From contig QEVF01000005.1 of assembly GCA_003576915.1 (NCBI GenBank), positions 124,001 to 188,000 on the forward strand: a stretch of DNA of 64,000 nt. The letters are read 5' to 3'. A model generated the notes under the pieces. It had not been told where the DNA came from and did no database searches. It worked only from the letters and a program-made list of their open reading frames with translations. Shown in pieces: positions 22,447-30,838 of this stretch; positions within the stretch are counted from its first letter, which is position 1, and the number at the start of each line of letters is the position of its first letter. Source of the stretch: Planctomycetota bacterium. Its GTDB lineage: Bacteria > Planctomycetota > UBA8742 > UBA2392. The position numbers and the translations under genes are program-made.

Positions 22447-23841
22447 TCAAGGCCTGGCGGCGGTGATGACGGTGACTTCGGCTTCCTGACCGTCGCGGAT
22501 GTATTTGACGAGCAGGGGGGTACCGGCGTCCACGGAGATGAGGATATCGCTCACGTCGCAAAGATAGTGAATCCTGCGCCCGCCAATGCTGACAAGAATG
22601 TCGTTGACCTGTAGGCCGGCAGCCTCCAGCGGGCTCTGCTCACCGCCGACCTTGGCGAACTTGAGCATGATGAAGCCGCCCACCTTGCGGTCCGGGTTTC
22701 GCTTCCAGCCGCCGTTGGCGATGCCCAGTGAGCTCTTGGCGGGGGGGAGCTTGAAGGGGTCCATCATGCCGGCGATGCCGCCGCTGCCGTCGCGGCGGGC
22801 GTCTTCGTCACTGCGCGGGATGGTGCCGAACTGGCCGGATTCCGAGGGCAGGTCGTTGCGGGCGCTGAACTCGATGGTTTTGTCGCCGCGCTTGACCGTG
22901 AATTTGAAGGTGCTGCCCCTGGGCTTGGTGCCGATGACGCCGTAGTAGCGGAAGGCGTTGAAGATCACGGATTCGTCCATCTTGACGATGATGTCGCCAG
23001 ACTGAAAGCCGGCGTCGGCGGCCTCGGTCTCTGGTTCGACGGACTCGACCAGGGCGCCCTCAGCCTTGGCGCCCAGGGCAACCTTCAGGCCGCTGACGAG
23101 GCCGTGGCGCACGACAATGGCGCCGCCTTCCTGGGCCTTGAGGGCGTCAAGAAAGTGCCGAATCTGATTGGCGGGGATGGCGTAGCCCGCGCCTGTATTG
23201 AAGCGTTTGCCGTGGCTGGCGATGTTGCGGCCGTTGATGCCGATGATCTCGCCGTCCATGTTGAAGGAGGGGCCGCCCGAGTTGCCGGGGTTGATGGCCG
23301 TGTCGATCTGGATGCAGTCGCAGTAGCCGCCCTGAAAGCGATTCTTCGCGGTCACGGTGCCCAGGGTGATTGTGGGCTCGGAGCCGCCGCCCGAGAGCAG
23401 GAAGGGGTCGCCGATGCTGAGGCAGAGGTCTCCGATCTGGATCTTCTCGCTGTCCGCCAGCTTGGCAAAGGGCACCTTTTCGCCCTTCTCCAGCACGATC
23501 TTGCCCAGCACGATGTCGCCGCGCGGGTCAGCGCCCACGGGAATGGCCGTGAACCTGCGCGAGTTACCGGCCATGCGCACGGAGGTCTTGGCCTCCATGC
23601 CCTTGGGGGCGTCGTTGTAGACGTGGTGGTTGGTCAGGAAGTAGCCGTCCTCGCTGATGCACACGCCGGAACCGCCGCCGATATGCACGAACGCGGGCCA
23701 GACCTTCTTGACCAGGTCGCGCGTTTCGCGGTCGATCCTGTCGATGTTGGTCGAGGGCGCCGACGTCTTCTTGTCCTGCGCCTGTGCGGCAAACCCGCCG
23801 ACGAAAAGCGAGAGTGCAAGTGCTGCCATCAGCTTCTTCAT
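22447..23841 (-). CDS. HtrA-type S1C serine protease with PDZ domains
   Basis: A 464-residue exported protease with a signal peptide ending AQAQ. The chymotrypsin-like triad is intact: His in 'YFLTNHHVY', Asp in 'DPRGDIVLGKI' and Ser in 'NPGNSGGPS'. Two PDZ domains follow (around 260-350 and 385-460; 'AADAGFQSGDIIVKMD' and 'PLEAAGLQVNDILVSIGG'). It probably degrades or processes damaged envelope proteins. It is the last of three tandem HtrA-like genes, and the only one with a complete triad. Confidence 0.9.
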   Translation of the reverse strand: MKKLMAALALSLFVGGFAAQAQDKKTSAPSTNIDRIDRETRDLVKKVWPAFVHIGGGSGVCISEDGYFLTNHHVYNDAPKGMEAKTSVRMAGNSRRFTAIPVGADPRGDIVLGKIVLEKGEKVPFAKLADSEKIQIGDLCLSIGDPFLLSGGGSEPTITLGTVTAKNRFQGGYCDCIQIDTAINPGNSGGPSFNMDGEIIGINGRNIASHGKRFNTGAGYAIPANQIRHFLDALKAQEGGAIVVRHGLVSGLKVALGAKAEGALVESVEPETEAADAGFQSGDIIVKMDESVIFNAFRYYGVIGTKPRGSTFKFTVKRGDKTIEFSARNDLPSESGQFGTIPRSDEDARRDGSGGIAGMMDPFKLPPAKSSLGIANGGWKRNPDRKVGGFIMLKFAKVGGEQSPLEAAGLQVNDILVSIGGRRIHYLCDVSDILISVDAGTPLLVKYIRDGQEAEVTVITAARP

Positions 23842-23880
23842 GTTTCGCTCCGCAACTGGAGTAAGTTGAGTGTTGAGTGC

Positions 23881-24972
23881 TTAGGGCCTAGGGCCGAGGG
23901 TGACCTTGACTTCCATTTCCTTGTCGCCGCGCAGCAGCTTCACGGTAAGCACATCGCCCACCTTGTGGCCGGCGATGTGGGCAATCAGATCGGGAACGTC
24001 ATTCATGTCGGCTTCGTCCACTTTCAGGATGATGTCGCCCGTGCGGATGCCGGCCTTCTCGGCGCCGGAGCCCGAAATCACGTTGCCGACTTCGAGTCCC
24101 GGCTTGTCGGGCCACTTCTTGTTGGCGCCGATGCCCATGAAGGGGGCCTTGGGCCGCTCCACGAACTTGCCTTCCTTCATCAATGCGTAGGCGCGCTTGA
24201 CTTCGTGCATGTACGCCGCGTAGCTCACGCCCGAGGCCTGGCCGAACGTCTCGTGGTTGTGCAGGGTGACCATGCCGATGATCTTCCCGTCGTTGTCGGC
24301 CACGGGAGCGCCCAGAGTGGCGTTTCCGATGCGTGCATCGAGCTGGAAGGCTTTGCGCGCCTCACGATCGATGGCGCTGACGATGCCGTCATTGATCAGC
24401 ACGCGCAGGGGGTTCTGGCCGCGGCCCACCACAAAAACCTGCTGGCCGCGCTCGGGCTTCAGTTCGTCGGCGGGAAAAGACGCTATGGCGACATCCTTCG
24501 CGGTGCTGAGGTCGGCGTCGATCTCCAGCAGGGCGAGGTCGATCTCCTGGTGACGGCCGACGACCTTGGCCGGGTAGCGGTCGCCGCCGGGCAGGGTCAC
24601 AGTCACGCCCTCAACGCCCGGGCCCGCGCCTGTGGTATTGAAGTCGCCCAGGGTGCGATCGGAGATCAGCACGTGGTTCTTGCCCACGATCAGGCCCGAG
24701 AAGGGCCCGATGTCGTAGCGCTGGAAGGGGTCATTGGGGTCTTCACCGCCCATGCCGGGAATGGGCAGCCGCGGTGTGCGCGGCGCGGGCGGTCGCACCG
24801 CTTCATGGTCGTAGTCAATTTCGACGGAGACCGTGAACTTGGCCATGGACTTGGCCACTTTGATGCGCTGGGCCTCGAGCTCTTTGTGCAGCACGGGCTC
24901 CTGGGCCGAAAGTGCCGCCGCCGAGAGGCCAAGGGCCAGCAGCAGGGCGAAAGTCGTGAACTTGGTTTTCAT
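23881..24972 (-). CDS. HtrA-like pseudoprotease with PDZ domain
   Basis: A 363-residue exported protein with the HtrA protease fold but a broken active site. The signal peptide ends at 'ALSAQ'. At the His position 'LTNHHV' is replaced by 'LISDRTL' (His to Thr by alignment), the Asp is kept ('EIDLALLEI'), and the Ser motif GNSGGP reads 'NATLGAP' (Ser to Leu). One C-terminal PDZ domain is intact ('AEKAGIRTGDIILKVDEAD'). It lies 39 bases upstream of the active protease gene. It may bind the same substrates without cleaving, or modulate the protease. Confidence 0.85.
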   Translation of the reverse strand: MKTKFTTFALLLALGLSAAALSAQEPVLHKELEAQRIKVAKSMAKFTVSVEIDYDHEAVRPPAPRTPRLPIPGMGGEDPNDPFQRYDIGPFSGLIVGKNHVLISDRTLGDFNTTGAGPGVEGVTVTLPGGDRYPAKVVGRHQEIDLALLEIDADLSTAKDVAIASFPADELKPERGQQVFVVGRGQNPLRVLINDGIVSAIDREARKAFQLDARIGNATLGAPVADNDGKIIGMVTLHNHETFGQASGVSYAAYMHEVKRAYALMKEGKFVERPKAPFMGIGANKKWPDKPGLEVGNVISGSGAEKAGIRTGDIILKVDEADMNDVPDLIAHIAGHKVGDVLTVKLLRGDKEMEVKVTLGPRP

Positions 24973-25023
24973 GGTCGTTCTTTGTCGTTCAGTCCCGGCT
25001 GCATGTCGGGCCGGGTGCCAGGG

Positions 25024-26199
25024 TTAGAAGTCGTCTTCCTTCTGGACTGTGATCAGGTCCACGGTCTTTTCCCGCCCGCTCTCGGCGTCTTTGACCGTGA
25101 GCTGGATGTGCGTGCCGATGGGCAGGCCGTAACTCACGGCCACCTTGGTCTTGCGTTTGCGTCCGAAGCCGCTTTCCATCTCCACCTCTCGCTCGATGAA
25201 ACCAATGCCCAGCATCTCCTTGAGGCGCGGCATGCTCGGAATCTTGTAGTTGTCCACTCTCATCAGGTGCATGCCGTTCTTCAGGCCGGCCTTGTCGGCG
25301 GGGCCGCCCGGGGTGACGTCCGTGACGATGATGGCGCCCGCCTCCTTCGAGTACTTTGCCTTGAAGCCCAGCGAGGCCTGGGCCAGGTCGTCTTCCTTGA
25401 CGCCCTTTTTCAACTGCGGCAGGACGGCAGCTATCTGGTTGGAGGGAACGGCGCAGCCCATGTGGCGCCCGGCCATCCAGTGGGGGCACATCATGGCGAT
25501 GACTTCTCCGTCCAGGTTACAGATGGGGCCGCCGTGGTCGCCGGCGTGAATGGCGGTGTCGACCTCGAACACGTTGCCCCGGTAGGGGTCGCCCCCTTCG
25601 TCGGGGTTGATGACGCCGATGGGCTCAAAGCGGTAGAAGCCTGAAACCGTTCCGAACGAGAAGCTGATCTGGCGGTCGATGAGCAGGCTGTCCAGGGTAT
25701 TGCCGAGGGCGAGCGCCGTGGAGCCCACCTCCACTTTGTCGGAGTTGGCCAGCTTCAACGAAGGCAACTTCGGATGTCCTTCGTCCATCTTCACCAGGAG
25801 CATGAGGTTACGCTTGTCCTTGCCGACCACCTTGCCCGTGAACTCCTTGCCGTCGTGGGCCATAAGCCAGCAGGAGGAGCCGGGCTCCAGGTTGTTCGTC
25901 GCCGCCGATTCAAAGTTCGTGACGACGTACTCTTCGTCGACCACAAAGCCCGATGCCGCCAAGGCCGCGCCCTGCGCCAGACCCGTGGCCTGGGGATTGC
26001 TCAGGTCGGGACGGCTGTCCGCTATGGCAACCACGCTGGGCGTCAGCTTGCGGGCCAGCGCCACGCGCTCGGCCTGAAGCTTCTTCAGCGTCGGAAACTC
26101 CTGTGCCTGAGCCGGCGCGGCTTCCATGGATATCGTGGCTGCGCTGATTCCCAGCGCGAGCACAGACAGTGCGGCAAACTTCCATCGCATCTGCGGCAT
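25024..26199 (-). CDS. HtrA-like pseudoprotease, triad fully replaced
   Basis: A 391-residue exported protein, first of the HtrA-like trio. A signal peptide (cleaved after 'APAQA') precedes a trypsin-like fold in which all three catalytic positions differ: 'VVTNFES' (His to Glu), 'KRNLMLLVK' (Asp to Asn) and 'HAGDHGGPI' (Ser to His). A PDZ-like domain follows ('ADKAGLKNGMHLMRVDNYK'). The start at 26199 has a GAGAGG site; a longer open stretch upstream is not convincing. It lies 51 bases before the second gene, so all three probably share an mRNA. Confidence 0.85.
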   Translation of the reverse strand: MPQMRWKFAALSVLALGISAATISMEAAPAQAQEFPTLKKLQAERVALARKLTPSVVAIADSRPDLSNPQATGLAQGAALAASGFVVDEEYVVTNFESAATNNLEPGSSCWLMAHDGKEFTGKVVGKDKRNLMLLVKMDEGHPKLPSLKLANSDKVEVGSTALALGNTLDSLLIDRQISFSFGTVSGFYRFEPIGVINPDEGGDPYRGNVFEVDTAIHAGDHGGPICNLDGEVIAMMCPHWMAGRHMGCAVPSNQIAAVLPQLKKGVKEDDLAQASLGFKAKYSKEAGAIIVTDVTPGGPADKAGLKNGMHLMRVDNYKIPSMPRLKEMLGIGFIEREVEMESGFGRKRKTKVAVSYGLPIGTHIQLTVKDAESGREKTVDLITVQKEDDF

Positions 26200-26472
26200 G
26201 CGAAACCCTCTCTTGAACGTGTTTGCGGTTTGCGGTGACCTTCGGCCCCGGCACCCGGTCCTGCGGATAAGTCCTGCCCCAAGCCTATTACGCGGCGGCC
26301 CGCCCCAATGGCCAGAAAAACCGCGTGGCCCTCCTTCTTCCATGTTGACCGAGCTGCCGGCACGGGTTTTGGCACCACCACGCTGGATTTGGGATTCAGC
26401 CCCGCCCGGCGGGACATGGTACGGCGATCTCGCGTTACGCCCCCGCCTTCTGGCCCGGGGCTGAAATCCAGA

Positions 26473-26502
26473 ATTGTAGTGCTAGTGCCGCGGAGGGGCC
26501 AA
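26473..26502 (-). promoter_or_regulatory. Candidate promoter of the HtrA trio
   Basis: On the minus strand TTGGCC (26502-26497) and TACAAT (26478-26473) are 18 bases apart. This would give a leader of about 265 bases before the start at 26199. The stretch 26200-26520 has no gene I can support. Confidence 0.4.
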
Positions 26503-26525
26503 TCCTCACGCAGGAATTCGTCCAT

Positions 26526-26557
26526 GAAAAAGCAGCGCCGCCCCAAGGGGGCGGCGC
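26526..26557 (-). terminator. Terminator of the three-gene membrane operon
   Basis: On the minus strand a perfect 10-bp GC stem (26557-26548 with 26544-26535, three-base loop) is followed by TGCTTTTTC. It lies 17 bases after the stop of the gene at 26575 and before the HtrA promoter. Confidence 0.85.
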
Positions 26558-26574
26558 GTGCAACCCGATGCAGG

Positions 26575-27219
26575 TCAGGGCTTGTTGGAGCGCGCCTCGA
26601 CGTAGCGGCGAACAATCTGGTCGGCCCACTTGCGCTGAACCTCTACGTTCAGGGCGCCTTCCGTTGCGCCGATCAGGGTCTTCATGCTGGAAAGCGCGAG
26701 GGAGTGCTTGCGCTCGCCGTTGGAGGCCGAGACATCCTGGCCGAGCAGAATATAGGCGCGGCTGGTGTCACGCTGCAGGTCAAACACCACAAACTCAAGG
26801 CGGACTGCCGCGTCGCCCTGGGCCTTGACGGTGAACACGTCGCCCAGTTGAACTCCGTGGCGCGACCCGGCGTCGAGAACCGCCACATCGACATCGCCCT
26901 CCTGGAGGCGGCCGATGTAGTTCTGGCTCTCCAGGCCGATGATGTGGACGTTGTCGGGCTTGTTCAGACCCTTGGGCCCGGCCGACTCATAGTCTGTGAT
27001 TTTCTTGGGACCGGGCAGGAAGCCGAGGAAACCCGTGTCCATGTGCTGGTGGGTATAGCTGACCGCCAGCACCAGCGCCGTCAACGCCAGCAGCGTAGCC
27101 GGCAGTGTCAGGCCGAACAGCGCGAACTTGTCGAACTTTCCGACGGCCTCATTCTGCGCCGGTGCGCCTGCGGCTCCGGGCGGCGGAACTTTTCCTGCGG
27201 GTGGCGGCTTCTTGGCCAT
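26575..27219 (-). CDS. Membrane-anchored protein with shared C-terminal beta domain
   Basis: A 214-residue protein. A Pro/Ala-rich cytosolic N-terminus is followed by one membrane helix (about 35-56), then an extracytoplasmic domain. The segment 'DAGSRHGVQLGDVFTVKAQG' and the strands after it match the C-terminal domain of the next two genes upstream ('GKQAGVEFNQLFTIHRAG' and 'GRRDGVELFQKYTVTRNG'). It is the last gene of that operon and lacks the long coiled coil of its partners. Function unknown; probably an envelope structural complex. Confidence 0.7.
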   Translation of the reverse strand: MAKKPPPAGKVPPPGAAGAPAQNEAVGKFDKFALFGLTLPATLLALTALVLAVSYTHQHMDTGFLGFLPGPKKITDYESAGPKGLNKPDNVHIIGLESQNYIGRLQEGDVDVAVLDAGSRHGVQLGDVFTVKAQGDAAVRLEFVVFDLQRDTSRAYILLGQDVSASNGERKHSLALSSMKTLIGATEGALNVEVQRKWADQIVRRYVEARSNKP

Positions 27220-27293
27220 GGTCTTCTCTTCCTCAGTTACAATTTTACGGGCCTAGCCCGAAAACATCCGATCACACTGCGCCAGCCGGTCTG

Positions 27294-28349
27294 CTACCGG
27301 ACCGCGGCCGAACCAAAGGTGGCCGCGCTCTTGATGGAGTCATTCTCGAGCACGGTAACCTTGCCGCGGAACTCGTCCGTCAGGCGGCCTACGGAGTAGT
27401 TGTCCTCCACCTGCTCCACGCGCATGCGGCCGATGACCTTGCCCGCGCGGTGGATGGTGAAGAGCTGGTTGAATTCCACGCCCGCCTGCTTTCCGATGCT
27501 GATGGTGACCACGCCCGTACGCGGATCATCGCCCACGGCCATGACGCGGCCCTGGAGCCAGGTGCGGCCGGACATGTCCGCGAGGCGGCGGATGTTGGGG
27601 TCAATCTGCTCGTACATGGCCAGCGTCTTGACCGTGTTGGTGTAATTGCGGGACAACTGGAAGTAGACGTCCTCCAGCTCGGCTTCCTGCTTCTTGATGC
27701 GCTCGATGTCGTTCTTGACCTGGGCCAGCTCGGCGGTCAGGGCATCGCGCTCGATGATCACGCGCTGGATTTCGTAGTCGAGGTTGAACACCTTCTGCTG
27801 GAAACTGGCGATGATGTAGCGGAAGGCCTGCATTTCGGCGCCGAAGAGGCGGGCGCGGTCGCGCGACTCGCTGAAGCGGTTCAGGGCCTTGCGCCAGGCA
27901 CGTCCGTTCTCCGCGATCTGCTTTTCCAGCGTCGCAAGCTGGCTGTTGATCTCGGCCACGGTCGCGAGATGGGCGCGCTTGGCATCGCCGCCGAGGTTGC
28001 GTTCCAGCTCGATGAGGCTGTGGCGCTTGTCAATCTTCGAGCCCGGCAGCGGGTCTTCGGAGCCGCCCGTGCCGCCTTCATCCGGCAGGCCGTAAGGCGC
28101 GCCGCCGAGGCTTTCCGGAGAGAGCTGGGCGTCGGCCGAGTTCAGGCCCTTGTCGTGGCCGCGTTCACCCACCACGCCGCCCATCAGGTCGACGTAGCGG
28201 TAGGCAATGGCGCGCCGGATGTTGGCCTCGGCGACCCACTTGTCCCGCCAGTCGGGTTCGGGGTCCATGTGCATGAAGATGAACGCCACGTTCAGGCCGA
28301 CAAGCCACGCGACGGCGAGCATCAGCATCGTTCGGGAGAATACGCCCAT
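27294..28349 (-). CDS. Membrane-anchored coiled-coil protein
   Basis: A 351-residue protein with an N-terminal membrane helix (6-26), a Gly/Pro-rich stretch, a long coiled coil (about 120-240; 'AELAQVKNDIERIKKQEAEL') and a C-terminal beta domain ('GVVTISIGKQAGVEFNQLF', then 'IGRMRVEQVEDNYSVGRL'). The latter is shared with both flanking genes. The layout recalls membrane-anchored periplasmic spacers. It is the middle gene of a three-gene set with gaps of 82 and 74 bases. No named family recognised. Confidence 0.75.
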   Translation of the reverse strand: MGVFSRTMLMLAVAWLVGLNVAFIFMHMDPEPDWRDKWVAEANIRRAIAYRYVDLMGGVVGERGHDKGLNSADAQLSPESLGGAPYGLPDEGGTGGSEDPLPGSKIDKRHSLIELERNLGGDAKRAHLATVAEINSQLATLEKQIAENGRAWRKALNRFSESRDRARLFGAEMQAFRYIIASFQQKVFNLDYEIQRVIIERDALTAELAQVKNDIERIKKQEAELEDVYFQLSRNYTNTVKTLAMYEQIDPNIRRLADMSGRTWLQGRVMAVGDDPRTGVVTISIGKQAGVEFNQLFTIHRAGKVIGRMRVEQVEDNYSVGRLTDEFRGKVTVLENDSIKSAATFGSAAVR

Positions 28350-28431
28350 CGTTGTTCCTCAGTTTTCCAGCGCTGCACTGCAGGTATTCGACTTCGCCAT
28401 GCACCTCAAGCCTTGAGACTTCCCCGATCGC

Positions 28432-29316
28432 CTAGGGGCGGCGGCCGGTCAGGCGCGCCATGAACAGGCGCGTCACTGCTTCATCGCCCTCGCGGGGCAG
28501 AACCTGACGGTTGGGAACGTCCTCAATGGTGCACTCACAGGTTTCGTTCTGGACTTCCACCACGTTGACCACGGCCACCGTCACGCCGTTTCGCGTAACG
28601 GTGTACTTCTGAAACAGTTCCACACCGTCGCGGCGGCCCTTGTTCAATTGCAGGCTGGTGGCCGTCGACCACACCACGCGGGCGAAGATAACCGGGCCGT
28701 TTTCGCCCAGATCCGCCTGCAGATCGGGGCGCAGGGAGCGATAACGGGCGCGCATATCCAGACGGCGCTCCAGCTCCTCCTGCAGCACGAACTGCTGGAA
28801 CTCCATGCGCAGGTAATCTTCCTGGTGGCGCGCATAGAGGCTGTGGGCCGTGGCGACCTGCTTGAGCAGGGTGCCGCGCTCGGTGAACAGTTCGCGCTTC
28901 TTGCCCGTGCGCTCGGCGACGGCGGCCTGGAGCACGGAGACCACTTCGTTGTCGTAGTCGCGGGTGATGGACGGGAAGTCGCGCACGGCATCTTCAAGTT
29001 CCTGGGCGCGGGCTTCCACGTCGCGTCGGGCGAGCGCAGAGTCCGCCTGCCAGGATTCCATGGTCGCGCGCGAGGCGTTGAGCTTGGCCAGTTCGGCGCT
29101 CTGTTCGGCCTTGTCTTCGCGGTTCTTGTGGCGGGCCGCCAGATACTCGCGGTAGGCCGCCTCGAGGCGGTCCTTGTCGCGGTGGCGCGCCGCCACTTCC
29201 CATTCGTAGCGCTCGCGCCATTGCACGCTGCCGGCAAGCGCAACAGCCACATACTGGCTCAGGATCAAGCTCAGCAGCAGCACGACGATGATCAGCACCT
29301 TGGTGGCGATATGCAC
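28432..29316 (-). CDS. Membrane-anchored coiled-coil protein, first of set
   Basis: A 294-residue protein: N-terminal membrane helix (6-30), then about 170 residues of charged alpha-helix with coiled-coil periodicity, then a beta domain 'VVWSTATSLQLNKGRRDGVE' followed by 'LFQKYTVTRNGVTVAVVNVV'. The beta domain matches the ends of the next two genes. The beta-rich pattern 'G--DGV--F-KYTV-R' resembles small beta-barrel domains in envelope proteins. It heads the three-gene operon, which is divergent from rpsB. Function unknown. Confidence 0.75.
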   Translation of the reverse strand: MHIATKVLIIVVLLLSLILSQYVAVALAGSVQWRERYEWEVAARHRDKDRLEAAYREYLAARHKNREDKAEQSAELAKLNASRATMESWQADSALARRDVEARAQELEDAVRDFPSITRDYDNEVVSVLQAAVAERTGKKRELFTERGTLLKQVATAHSLYARHQEDYLRMEFQQFVLQEELERRLDMRARYRSLRPDLQADLGENGPVIFARVVWSTATSLQLNKGRRDGVELFQKYTVTRNGVTVAVVNVVEVQNETCECTIEDVPNRQVLPREGDEAVTRLFMARLTGRRP

Positions 29317-29531
29317 GCGAAACTCCTACACGCAAACAGCAAGCGCCCAACCGCGCCTGGTTGAATGATGTGCTTCTCTGGGGGTGAGAAACGAAAGATA
29401 GCGGTCGTGCTAGGCAGGTCAAGAGGATAAATGGCCGCCCCTCACAAGCTTATGCGCAGAGTGTTTTGGCCGTCACGGCACGGTCACGCACTGCCGAGAC
29501 CCCGGGGGCTCGGTTTTGCTCCGTCCGCCGG

Positions 29532-29559
29532 TTGACAATCGGCCCCTGCTCCCTACACT
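29532..29559 (+). promoter_or_regulatory. Strong promoter of rpsB-tsf
   Basis: A consensus TTGACA (29532-29537) and TACACT (29554-29559) are 16 bases apart. This gives a leader of about 123 bases before the rpsB start at 29689, a place where S2 autoregulation could act. It is the best sigma-70 promoter in the window. Confidence 0.75.
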
Positions 29560-29688
29560 TCCCCCCCTCAATGCCGGACGCGCCGGGCACAGGGCCAGGT
29601 GGCGGCATCTATTCAGACTCCAGCGGGGCCGGCGCCGTGGTCAGCACCAACGGCGCTCCAAAGCCCGGACTGGAACAGGCGAGACGAC

Positions 29689-30726
29689 ATGGCAACAGCG
29701 CAGGCTCAGCCGGCCCAGAGCGGTCAGGCGGACATTCCCAAGCTTTCTCCCGAGGCTCTTCTTGAGGCCGGTTTCCACTTCGGACACCGCACCAGCCGTT
29801 GGGACCCCCGCATGAAGGGGTATATCCGCGACAAGAAGAACGGCATCCACATCATTAATCTGAAAGAAACGCTGCGCGGCCTGATCGCCGCCAAGCACTT
29901 CCTGCGCAACCTCGTCAGCACCGGCGTCAAGGTCGTGTTCGTCGGCACCAAGAAGCAGGCCAAGGACATTGTCCGCGCCGAAGCCGAGCGCTGCGAACAG
30001 GCCTTCGTCAGTGAGCGCTGGCTGGGCGGCACCCTGACCAACTTCCCCACGATCCGCAAGCGCCTGGCGCGCCTCGACAAGCTGGAGGCCCTCGAATCCA
30101 GCGGTCAGCTCGCCAAGATGCCCAAGAAGATGCAGGCCGTCGTCAACCGCGAGCGCCGCAAAATCCTCAGCAACCTGGAAGGGCTGCGCCGTCTCGACAA
30201 CCTGCCCAGCGCCCTGATCATCGTGGATGCCAGCATGGAACGCACGGCCATCCTCGAGGCCCGCAAGCTCGGCGTGCCGGTGATTGCCATCGTCGACACT
30301 GACAGCAACCCCGAGAACGTGGACATCGTCATCCCCGGCAACGATGATTCCGTGCGCGGCATCCAGATCGTGCTCCATGCCTTGGCCGATGCCTGCATTG
30401 AAGGCAAGAAGCTGGCCGAACAGGGCAAGGGCCTTGAACTCAAGAAAGGCCTGGGCATCGTCGGCTATGACGATGCGGCGCCCAAGCCCAAAGACGATCG
30501 CGGACGCGGAGGCCCCCGCGGCGACCGTCGTGGCGGCGGCGGCACGCGCCGGCGCGGCCGCGGAGACGAAGCCAGCCCCGAGGCGGAGGCCGCGGCCAAG
30601 GAAGCCGTGGAAGTCGCCGAGGCGCAGTCGGCTCCGGCTCCGGCCCCCACGGTTCGCACCAAGCCCCGCGCCCAGAAGAAGGACGCGCCGGCTGAGGGTG
30701 GCGAGAAGGCCGAGTCCAAGGAATAG
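29689..30726 (+). CDS. rpsB: Ribosomal protein S2 with long RGG/acidic tail
   Basis: A 345-residue 30S subunit protein. The core (residues about 18-255) has all S2 landmarks: 'EAGFHFGHRTSRWDPRM', 'IHIINLKETL', 'RWLGGTLTNF', 'PSALIIVDASMERTAILEA' and 'IVDTDSNPENVDIVIPGND'. The usual length is about 240-260 residues. Here about 90 further residues follow: first an RGG-rich basic block (RGRGGPRGDRRGGGG), then an Ala/Glu-rich acidic tail ending KAESKE. The ATG at 29689 fits the family; a longer upstream frame does not. rpsB is followed by tsf, the standard order. Confidence 0.95.
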   Translation: MATAQAQPAQSGQADIPKLSPEALLEAGFHFGHRTSRWDPRMKGYIRDKKNGIHIINLKETLRGLIAAKHFLRNLVSTGVKVVFVGTKKQAKDIVRAEAERCEQAFVSERWLGGTLTNFPTIRKRLARLDKLEALESSGQLAKMPKKMQAVVNRERRKILSNLEGLRRLDNLPSALIIVDASMERTAILEARKLGVPVIAIVDTDSNPENVDIVIPGNDDSVRGIQIVLHALADACIEGKKLAEQGKGLELKKGLGIVGYDDAAPKPKDDRGRGGPRGDRRGGGGTRRRGRGDEASPEAEAAAKEAVEVAEAQSAPAPAPTVRTKPRAQKKDAPAEGGEKAESKE

Positions 30727-30738
30727 CCTGTGAACTCA

Positions 30739-30795
30739 GAAGTCAGAAGCGGGGGTCAGAGCCGGCTTTGCTTCTGATCTCCGGCTTCTGACTTC
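30739..30795 (+). repeat. Nested inverted repeat between rpsB and tsf
   Basis: GAAGTCAGAAGC (30739-30750) pairs perfectly with GCTTCTGACTTC (30784-30795). A shorter related copy (GCTTCTGA, 30770-30777) lies between them, so alternative pairings are possible. The hairpin separates rpsB and tsf and lacks a T-run, so it may tune tsf expression or mRNA decay rather than terminate. Confidence 0.7.
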
Positions 30796-30838
30796 GCGAT
30801 TTGTGATCGGCGCATCACCGACCAACGAGGAATGACCC

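Noticed and set aside
23104-25644. 846-codon frame on the plus strand, antisense to the HtrA-like genes
   Set aside because: It is a shadow of GC-rich codons; the minus strand encodes proteins with signal peptides, catalytic and PDZ motifs and ribosome-binding sites.
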